A stretch of DNA of 11,968 nt. Source: UBA8437 sp963580005. Lineage in GTDB: Bacteria > Planctomycetota > Planctomycetia > Planctomycetales > Planctomycetaceae. Under the pieces are notes generated by a model that saw only the letters and a list, made by a program, of their open reading frames with translations, was not told the DNA's origin and made no database searches. Made by a program: the position numbers and the translations under genes. The stretch spans positions 1 through 11,968 of the forward strand of contig CAUZJR010000126.1 in NCBI GenBank assembly GCA_963580005.1, given 5' to 3'. This document shows positions 6,288-11,968 of the stretch, in pieces (the stretch's first letter is position 1; every line of letters starts with the position of its first letter).

Positions 6288-8798
6288 ATGGTCAATCGAC
6301 GAACCCCATTGGCGGCGACGTTGATCGTGCTCGTGTCGTATTGCGGGCTCTCCACAGCGGTTGCCGAGAACCCAACGAACCTGCTCGCCAACGGAGGTCT
6401 CGAAAAGGACACCAACGAAGATGGCGTGCCCGACGGCTGGGTGAGCCACCCTCAACACTTCTCGCGAGAATCGCTGGACCATGTGCAGGCGTACATCGCC
6501 AAGTTGCCCACGCAGGCCAAACTGCTCGAGGGGAAACACGTGCAGGGGTCCGACGGTTGGGTGCTGTCGCGGCGCCAGTCGGATGGGACCTGGGGTTCCT
6601 ACGTCAAGTCGGCACAGTGGTATCAACGGATGGCCAACGAGTACGTGCCACAGAACTCGCGGTTTGGACAACTGCCGGTTCCCGAGGGCCTGAGGCTGGG
6701 CGGCACCACGATGGTGGTTCACAACTTGCCGCCGTGCGATCAGACGATCTCCGAGCCGATCTCGGTGAAACCCAACACCGGCTACCGGCTCAGTTTCTGG
6801 TTCCGGATGTCTGGCGGCTCGGAGGAGGCCATATTCCAGATCCTGGGATCAGGAGCCCCGCGCAATGATGCCTGGCCAATCGGCGGTGGCAAGGAAAGCC
6901 GCCGGCTGATCACCTATCAGAATCTCGGCTGGTCGTGGGTGCCGTACTGGCTTCGTTACGAGATCGCGTTTCGGACGGCGGCCGAGGAATCGAAGATCCT
7001 GCTACGGCCCTGGAAATACTACCGGGGTTACGACGACGACCGTCGAGCCTGGTTCGACGACTTTCGTCTCGTCGAAGACAACAGCGTCCGCTCGGGCAGT
7101 ACGGGCGGCCCGGCGAACCGGCCGCCGGCGTGGCCCGACGCGGTGGTCGACCGCGGGTTCGCTGTGGTGCCCCGGCCGACACTACCGCTTACGCACGACC
7201 ACTTCGAGCCGTTGCCCGAACAGATCGACCAGCCGCTGGTCATCACGGCCGCCCCGGGGCAGTACGCTTCGGGCGTGCTGTTCATCAAGGCCGTGAAGGA
7301 CCTGTCGGGACCTCTGGTCGTGGGGCCGAAAGGGCGACCCCAGCTCAATGGCCCCAACGGCATGTTTCTGTGGGTGCCGAATCTCGTGGAGTTTCGTGTC
7401 TGCCATCCCTTGAAGATCAACAAGAGCCACCAGCAGTGGGAGCTGCGGCCGCACTACCTGATGCCCGGGCCGCGGACCACTCCGATCCGTCCGTACACGC
7501 GGACGGTCGCAGTCACCGTCCCCAAGGGTGAAGGCCGCAGCGTGTGGGTGACCGCCCTTGTTCCCCCGGGCACTCCGCCGGGCGACTACAAGGGTCAGAT
7601 CCACGTCGTGGCCAAGGGCAAGGACTATGTCGGCTACGAGCAGAAGCCCGGCAAGAACGACGGCCACGCCCTTCCCTTCACGGTCCGCGTTCGCGACCTC
7701 ACGTTGCACGAAGCGAACGCGGCCTTCGGCATGTACGCCCACACGGGCCGCGAGGGAAAATCGGTTCAACTGCCGCTGTCGGTCGACCACCGCGGCTACC
7801 TCGACCAGCGCCGGCACGGCATGACTGCTGTTGATCAGGGCGGTAGCCAGGTCTGGCGTTACCAGGACCGCAAGGGCAAGAACCGCATCAACTTCAGCGC
7901 CTTTGATCACGACATGAAACGGCTCGTGGGTGCGGGGTTCAAGCGGTGCTTCAACTTCTATGCCTACAACGACGCGATGGAGACCGATGTCCAGTTGGCG
8001 ATCCTGACACGATGCCACGAGAAGGGATTTCCCGAGCCGCTGTTCTACGCCTTCGACGAACCGGGCTCGCAGGGCAAGGACCTGTTGCCGCTCATGGAGA
8101 AGCACTTTGGAGAGGCCCGCCGCCAGGGACTGCGTACTGTCACTTCGGGCCTGGACTGGCGGACCCAGGGCGAGGCGTATGACGTCTGGATCATGGACGT
8201 CAGCGCGATCGGCAGTAAGGAGTGGCCGCAGATCAAAGCCCGCGCCGCGAAACTCGGGTCCGAACTATGGGCCTACGACTGCAGTACCTTTATAAACACG
8301 CATCCTGAAAACATCCGCTTCTACACGGGGTTGTGGACGTGGGCGGCCGGGCTGCAGGGCAACTGGATCTGGGAGTATGGTGCCGGGATGCCGTCTTCGG
8401 CGACCCACTCGTTCTCGCTGTCGGATACGACACCACCCAAGCAATGGGTTCAATACGGCTTCGCCTTCAGCATCCCCTCGGGTTTTGCAGCGTGCACGTC
8501 CTGGGAGGCTCGCCGCGAGGGAGTCGACGACTTCCGCTACCTGCAGACCCTCGAGGCTGCGATTGCCCGGGCCGGCGAAGCCCGCAAGTCGGACCTGCCG
8601 CCGGTTGTCGCGGCCGGCAAGTACCTTGACCGACTGCGGGCCCGCGTGCCGCTGGATGCGTTCAGCTACCGCAACCGCGATAGCACCGCCTACAAGCAAT
8701 TCCAGGCTGTGGCACCAGGGATCGCGCCCGAGGAATACGACACGATTCAGCAGGTGTGCGCCGCGCACATCATAGCCATTCACGACTCCTTGCCCTGA
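6288..8798 (+). CDS. Secreted GH123/DUF4091-type glycoside hydrolase with N-terminal carbohydrate-binding-like domain
   Basis: A complete 836-residue protein with a signal peptide at residues 1-26 (RRTPLAATLIVLVSYCGLSTAVA). Residues 30-265 look like a CBM4/9-type beta-sandwich: they open with NLLANGGLE and DTNEDGVPDGW and close with AWFDDFRLVED. The next part (about 310-460) matches the beta-sandwich that precedes the catalytic barrel in GH123 proteins, including VWVTALVPPGTPPGDYKGQ near 419-437. In the barrel, YAFDEPG places Asp590-Glu591 as the paired acidic residues used in the substrate-assisted mechanism of GH123 beta-N-acetylgalactosaminidases. The C-terminal part has the DUF4091 hallmark WEARREGVDDFRYLQTLE (about 740-758). 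This suggests action on an N-acetylhexosamine-containing glycan, though DUF4091 proteins are diverse and activity could differ. The start could also be the GTG at 6285. The gene follows the propeller gene after 91 bp and is the last of the close-packed plus-strand group. Confidence 0.85.
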   Translation: MVNRRTPLAATLIVLVSYCGLSTAVAENPTNLLANGGLEKDTNEDGVPDGWVSHPQHFSRESLDHVQAYIAKLPTQAKLLEGKHVQGSDGWVLSRRQSDGTWGSYVKSAQWYQRMANEYVPQNSRFGQLPVPEGLRLGGTTMVVHNLPPCDQTISEPISVKPNTGYRLSFWFRMSGGSEEAIFQILGSGAPRNDAWPIGGGKESRRLITYQNLGWSWVPYWLRYEIAFRTAAEESKILLRPWKYYRGYDDDRRAWFDDFRLVEDNSVRSGSTGGPANRPPAWPDAVVDRGFAVVPRPTLPLTHDHFEPLPEQIDQPLVITAAPGQYASGVLFIKAVKDLSGPLVVGPKGRPQLNGPNGMFLWVPNLVEFRVCHPLKINKSHQQWELRPHYLMPGPRTTPIRPYTRTVAVTVPKGEGRSVWVTALVPPGTPPGDYKGQIHVVAKGKDYVGYEQKPGKNDGHALPFTVRVRDLTLHEANAAFGMYAHTGREGKSVQLPLSVDHRGYLDQRRHGMTAVDQGGSQVWRYQDRKGKNRINFSAFDHDMKRLVGAGFKRCFNFYAYNDAMETDVQLAILTRCHEKGFPEPLFYAFDEPGSQGKDLLPLMEKHFGEARRQGLRTVTSGLDWRTQGEAYDVWIMDVSAIGSKEWPQIKARAAKLGSELWAYDCSTFINTHPENIRFYTGLWTWAAGLQGNWIWEYGAGMPSSATHSFSLSDTTPPKQWVQYGFAFSIPSGFAACTSWEARREGVDDFRYLQTLEAAIARAGEARKSDLPPVVAAGKYLDRLRARVPLDAFSYRNRDSTAYKQFQAVAPGIAPEEYDTIQQVCAAHIIAIHDSLP

Positions 8799-9218
8799 GG
8801 TGCCGTCTTCACACCCGCCCCGCTTGGGATCATTCCAACCCGGCAGGATCGAAAAAGTACACGGCTTGCAAGTGAATGAGGTTTGTCGCAGCACTGGTCC
8901 CGTGACGTTCAGCACATCCTGAAAACGGCTCGGCATCATGAACGCGAGTGCGGCACGCTTCTGCGCGGGACTACCGATCCTGGCAACTCCGTCATTCGCT
9001 GCCGATACGAAAGACGACGGACGGCTGGGGGTCGAGGGCAAAAAGGGGGCGGTGGCCGATCCGAACGTCTCGGTGAAAGATCACCAGGGCAACGTAACGC
9101 GTATCAAGCGGAGTTTCTGGGTACGGTAGAGAAACACGACCCGGCGTCTGTCGAAGATCTTGTGATCTCTTGAGACTCGGCACGCCGGACACTGCTCATC
9201 AACAGGCCTGCAGAAGCC
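8799..9218 (+). other. 420-bp gap before the DUF1501 gene
   Basis: This gap is far longer than those between the preceding genes (84-122 bp), so transcription of DUF1501 may start anew here. It holds a near-palindrome TTGGGATCATTCCAA at 8824-8838 (mirror pairs broken only by one G-T), an 8-bp palindrome CTTGCAAG at 8865-8872, and one doubtful small ORF listed separately. I see no clear terminator after 8798 and no convincing promoter pair. Confidence 0.5.
8938..9129 (+). CDS. Doubtful small ORF with a signal-peptide-like start
   Basis: Sixty-three codons from ATG. The first 22 residues (MNASAARFCAGLPILATPSFAA) resemble a signal peptide with an AxA-like end, followed by a polar, lysine- and aspartate-rich tail (VKDHQGNVTRIKR near the end) with no known domain. 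No good ribosome-binding site precedes it. It may be a real small secreted protein, a degraded gene or chance. It occupies the position where DUF1501 genes often have a large DUF1549/DUF1553 cytochrome-type partner, but I see no similarity to that family. Confidence 0.25.
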   Translation: MNASAARFCAGLPILATPSFAADTKDDGRLGVEGKKGAVADPNVSVKDHQGNVTRIKRSFWVR

Positions 9219-10610
9219 ATGCACACGATCGATGACTCAATCGCCGCCCGGGACGTCTCTCGCCGACGTCTCTTGCAGATCGGCGGCGTGAGCTCGCTGG
9301 GGATCGGGTTGCCGGACCTGTTGCATTCCGAGCGTGTCGCAGCTGCGACGAGCGAGAAGAGTCGCCAGGGGAAGTCGTGCATTTTTATCGTGCAATATGG
9401 TGGCGCTCCGCAGCACGACATGTGGGACCTGAAACCTGATGCTCCCGAGAACATTCGTGGCGCCTTCAAGCCGATCGCCACGAACGTTCCCGGCATGCAA
9501 ATTTGCGAGAAGATGCCGCTCCTGGCACAACGGGCCGACCGTTATGCAGTGATCCGTTCGATGCAAACAACCAACGGCGGGCACGACGGCGGGATGCACA
9601 TCTGCATGACCGGCGACCGGCAACCGACCCAGCGGACTCCTTACTTCGGTTCGGTGATGGCCAAGCTGCGGCCAACCACCGCCAACATCCCCTCGTACGT
9701 CTGGGTGCAGAACCTGGCCGGAGACGTCAAGCCGTGGTATCACGGCGGCGGATTCCTGGGCACCGCCTACAGTCCGCTGCGTGTGGGCAAGGACCTCGAC
9801 AATCCGTCCCATCCGAAGTTTCGCTTTTCCGCCTTCGATCCGCTGGCTGGCTGTACGGTCGATCGAGTTGGCAGGCGAGAGACACTGCTCGAGTCCCTCG
9901 AGGGCCGTGACCCACTGGGCACCAGCGAAGCGCAATCCAGTTTCCGGAACTTGCAGGATAAGGCGATCGATCTTGTCACCGGCCCCGACGCCAAGCGAGC
10001 TTTCGACCTGGACTTCGAACCGAAGGAAAAGCGGCAGCGTTATGGCATGCATCCGTTGGGGCAAAACCTGCTGATGGCCCGGAGGTTGATCGAAGCGGGT
10101 GTCCGCCTGGTGACCGTCGTCGCCTTCACCGGTGTTCCTCCCGGACAGAAGTTCAAGAACGTCCAGACATGGGACATGCACGGTGTCCTGTACAAACCTG
10201 ATGACAGCATTTTTGGAAGTTCGGCATACGGCCTCAGCTGGGCGCTACCCAATGTTGATCAAGCCGTCTCCGCATTGCTCGACGATCTCTGCGACCGCGG
10301 ACTGATCGACAGCACGCTAGTCGCGATGGTGGGCGAGTTTGGGAGAACGCCGAAGGTGAACAAGCGGGGCCGCGATCACTGGCCCCATTGCTACTCGGCC
10401 ATGTTGGCCGGCGGCGGCATCCGAGGCGGCGTGGTCTACGGGGCATCCGACCAGCAGGCCGGTTATGTCAAGGACCGGCCGGTGATGCCCGAGAACTTCG
10501 GAGCGACACTGTTCCATGGACTCGGTGTGCCCCCCGCCACACGATTCGGTCCCGACGGGTTCTCGGAACAGGTGAGCCAGGGCGAACCCGTGCTCGACCT
10601 GTTCGGGTAA
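9219..10610 (+). CDS. DUF1501 protein with twin-arginine signal
   Basis: A complete 463-residue protein of the DUF1501 family, distantly related to the alkaline phosphatase/sulfatase superfamily and abundant in planctomycetes; its biochemical role is unknown. A twin-arginine signal (SRRRLLQIGG, residues 14-23) indicates export in folded form, as is usual for the family. Family motifs are all present: FIVQYGGAPQHDMWD (56-70), NGGHDGGMH (119-127), TWDMHG (317-322), EFGRTPKVN (373-381), GRDHWP (384-389) and the C-terminal ATLFHGLGV (429-437). Length is normal and nothing is broken. The start ATG has only a weak AGG-type ribosome-binding site; the frame is open from 9174, but no better start is seen. 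The usual upstream partner, a DUF1549/DUF1553 protein, is absent here. The gene ends 9 bp from the stop of a convergent gene, so the two transcripts probably overlap at their 3' ends. Confidence 0.95.
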   Translation: MHTIDDSIAARDVSRRRLLQIGGVSSLGIGLPDLLHSERVAAATSEKSRQGKSCIFIVQYGGAPQHDMWDLKPDAPENIRGAFKPIATNVPGMQICEKMPLLAQRADRYAVIRSMQTTNGGHDGGMHICMTGDRQPTQRTPYFGSVMAKLRPTTANIPSYVWVQNLAGDVKPWYHGGGFLGTAYSPLRVGKDLDNPSHPKFRFSAFDPLAGCTVDRVGRRETLLESLEGRDPLGTSEAQSSFRNLQDKAIDLVTGPDAKRAFDLDFEPKEKRQRYGMHPLGQNLLMARRLIEAGVRLVTVVAFTGVPPGQKFKNVQTWDMHGVLYKPDDSIFGSSAYGLSWALPNVDQAVSALLDDLCDRGLIDSTLVAMVGEFGRTPKVNKRGRDHWPHCYSAMLAGGGIRGGVVYGASDQQAGYVKDRPVMPENFGATLFHGLGVPPATRFGPDGFSEQVSQGEPVLDLFG

Positions 10611-10619
10611 GAGCGGGGA

Positions 10620-11968
10620 TCACTCGGCAAAGTACGGCTGGACCTCGATGAAGTTGAACATCAGTTCTTGCCCGATGGGTCCGCCGGGTGTTTTGTCGTT
10701 CTTCCAGTCGCTGACAGTCAGCTTGGCACTGGACTGCTTCGCACGAAAGACTCGCCAGTGGTAGTTCATGTAAAACGTCCGCCCTCCCCGGAACTTCCCG
10801 ACCGGGCGGGCGTAGTGATTGGCAAACGTCGACTGGAAGGACTTCTTCCTGCCCGGCAACACCTCCGCGTTGTCGATGCGAACCGACACCGCGAGTGACT
10901 TCCTGGCCTGTCGCTGCTCGACAAGATCGACGTGGTCGGCGGTCACCATCTTCAGAGAATAGAGCCTGCCGGGGACCAGGTTCTTGATCTGCTGGCTGAA
11001 GACATTCGCGCGTTTCGAGCTGCGCCTGGACCAGAGGAAACTGTCTCCCTTGCCATCGCGGTTGTAACGAAACTGGAGGTAGCCGTATTCGGGGTGCGAC
11101 TTCGCAGCAAGACTGCCCGGCTCGGCCGCTTGTGTGCTCCAGCCAGACGTCGATTCCAAGAAGTCCGGATTCTGAATGTGTGTCAGCCTGTACCGGAATC
11201 CCAGATCCGCCGAGAGCAGCCCGGTCTTTCCCTCGATCGCGTAGTGCCGAAACAGACGGCTGGCCCAGCGAATGGTCTCCTCGTCGGCGTAGCTGCACGT
11301 GTAGTACTGAAGTCCTCCGAGCCCCGCGTACGCCGGGCGGTTGGCCAGGGCGTGCATTTGCAGGTCCATGAACACCTTGAAATCGACGCGGGGGTCCACG
11401 TTCAACGATTCGCCGACTGCCGACATGTAACCCAGCACCATCACGGTCCGTTTCACCACTCCGGGGAAATCCTGCTCGTAACGAGGCATGTTCCAACCCG
11501 AATGAAACTGTTCGTGGATGTGCTTCTCGGCGGCTTCGCGTGTGGGCTGTTCGACAAGATAGCGTTCGATGCAGACATGGCCGCCTCCCTTGGCCGAGGC
11601 CCGGGCAAAATCCCGGCTCAGGTCGTTGCTGAGGATGCCGCTTCCGTAGGAATAGGGTGAATACGTCTTGCCTCGAAACCTCGGGTCGGCGTAGATCTTT
11701 TCGATCGCCTTGCGATACGCAGCGTACTTGGGCTGATCCCCGCCTCCGAATTCATCGACGACCACGCCGTCCATCAGCGGGTGGTTGAGACCGACGGATC
11801 GGGACCAGGCAGCGTACGCCTCGTCGACCGTCACATCGTGTCGCCGCCGAAACGGGTTGGGTGCCGTCGTCAGCCAGTGTCGGCCCAGGCCTTTCCATTC
11901 CCGCAGGTGATCCTCTCGAGCAAAATGTGCCGTTCCCTCGGTATTGCTGATCCAGCGCAAACCCGCCT
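10620..11968 (-). CDS. Putative TIM-barrel glycoside-hydrolase-like protein with C-terminal beta-sandwich, 5' end outside window
   Basis: The frame is open to the right edge, so the start is not visible; 448 complete codons are present. The visible N-terminal half has alpha/beta-barrel character. NHPLMDGVVVDEFGGG places an Asp-Glu pair at a strand end, as in many glycoside hydrolases (codons 71-72 counted from the window edge), and SPYSYGSGI and GLQYYTCSYADEETIRWASRLF follow as further strand-helix units. From about codon 262 (LTHIQNPDFLESTSGW) a beta-sandwich begins that resembles a CBM4/9-like domain (GWSTQAAEPGSLAAKS, YLQFRYNRDGKGDSFLW, GRLYSLKMVTADH) and runs to the C-terminus VQPYFAE. 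No named family was recognised with certainty; it matches proteins usually left hypothetical in planctomycetes. It is convergent with the DUF1501 gene, with a 9-bp gap that leaves no room for a terminator. Alternative: a non-catalytic barrel protein. Confidence 0.8.
   Translation of the reverse strand, partial: AGLRWISNTEGTAHFAREDHLREWKGLGRHWLTTAPNPFRRRHDVTVDEAYAAWSRSVGLNHPLMDGVVVDEFGGGDQPKYAAYRKAIEKIYADPRFRGKTYSPYSYGSGILSNDLSRDFARASAKGGGHVCIERYLVEQPTREAAEKHIHEQFHSGWNMPRYEQDFPGVVKRTVMVLGYMSAVGESLNVDPRVDFKVFMDLQMHALANRPAYAGLGGLQYYTCSYADEETIRWASRLFRHYAIEGKTGLLSADLGFRYRLTHIQNPDFLESTSGWSTQAAEPGSLAAKSHPEYGYLQFRYNRDGKGDSFLWSRRSSKRANVFSQQIKNLVPGRLYSLKMVTADHVDLVEQRQARKSLAVSVRIDNAEVLPGRKKSFQSTFANHYARPVGKFRGGRTFYMNYHWRVFRAKQSSAKLTVSDWKNDKTPGGPIGQELMFNFIEVQPYFAE

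Noticed and set aside
7182..8105. 307-codon minus-strand open frame inside the GH123-like gene
   Set aside because: It is antisense to the barrel region with the conserved Asp-Glu pair and shows no domain or signal peptide.
8301..8926. 12-bp direct repeat CATCCTGAAAAC at 8301-8312 and 8915-8926
   Set aside because: One copy is within coding sequence and the other in the gap. There is no flanking similarity, so it is probably chance rather than a duplication or attachment site.

Overview
The window looks like chromosomal DNA of a GC-rich member of the Planctomycetota, probably a Pirellulales-type bacterium. The basis is family content: a complete DUF1501 protein with a twin-arginine signal, a GH123/DUF4091-type protein, a GH32-like propeller opening with an 'LFIDDHLI' segment, a GQSNM-type (SASA) esterase, and several large secreted proteins with no regulator or transporter among them. 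This mix is characteristic of planctomycete genomes. Genus cannot be read from the sequence.

Layout. Positions 1-1787 hold two minus-strand genes: the N-terminal end of a sialate O-acetylesterase-like (SASA, GQSNM) protein cut by the left edge, and a complete five-Asp-box sialidase-like (BNR) protein. A 171-bp divergent intergenic region (1788-1958) follows. It contains the most striking non-coding element of the window: a 15-bp-arm inverted repeat at 1885-1930, overlapping a weak sigma70-like promoter. The plus strand then carries four genes in a row with gaps of 84, 122 and 91 bp. These are a second five-Asp-box protein (1959-3326), a pectate-lyase-3-like right-handed beta-helix protein (3411-4463), a GH32/43-like beta-propeller protein (4586-6196) and an 836-residue GH123/DUF4091-like protein (6288-8798). 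After a 420-bp gap with at most one doubtful small ORF comes a complete DUF1501 protein (9219-10610). It converges, with a 9-bp gap, on a minus-strand protein cut by the right edge (10620-11968) that has a probable TIM-barrel part and a C-terminal beta-sandwich.

How the genes may work together. Almost every protein whose N-terminus is visible begins with an export signal, so the window encodes an extracellular or periplasmic set of glycan-active proteins. Two Asp-box propellers, a deacetylase, a beta-helix, a GH32-like propeller and a GH123-like enzyme would suit removal of decorations and side chains from an acetylated, possibly sialylated or amino-sugar-rich polysaccharide. The substrate is inference. 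Neither Asp-box protein shows a canonical RIP motif, so true sialidase activity is uncertain. No sulfatase, SusC/SusD pair, transporter or regulator lies in the window, so this is at most part of a larger locus. I see no mobile element, tRNA, rRNA or CRISPR array, and no clearly broken gene.
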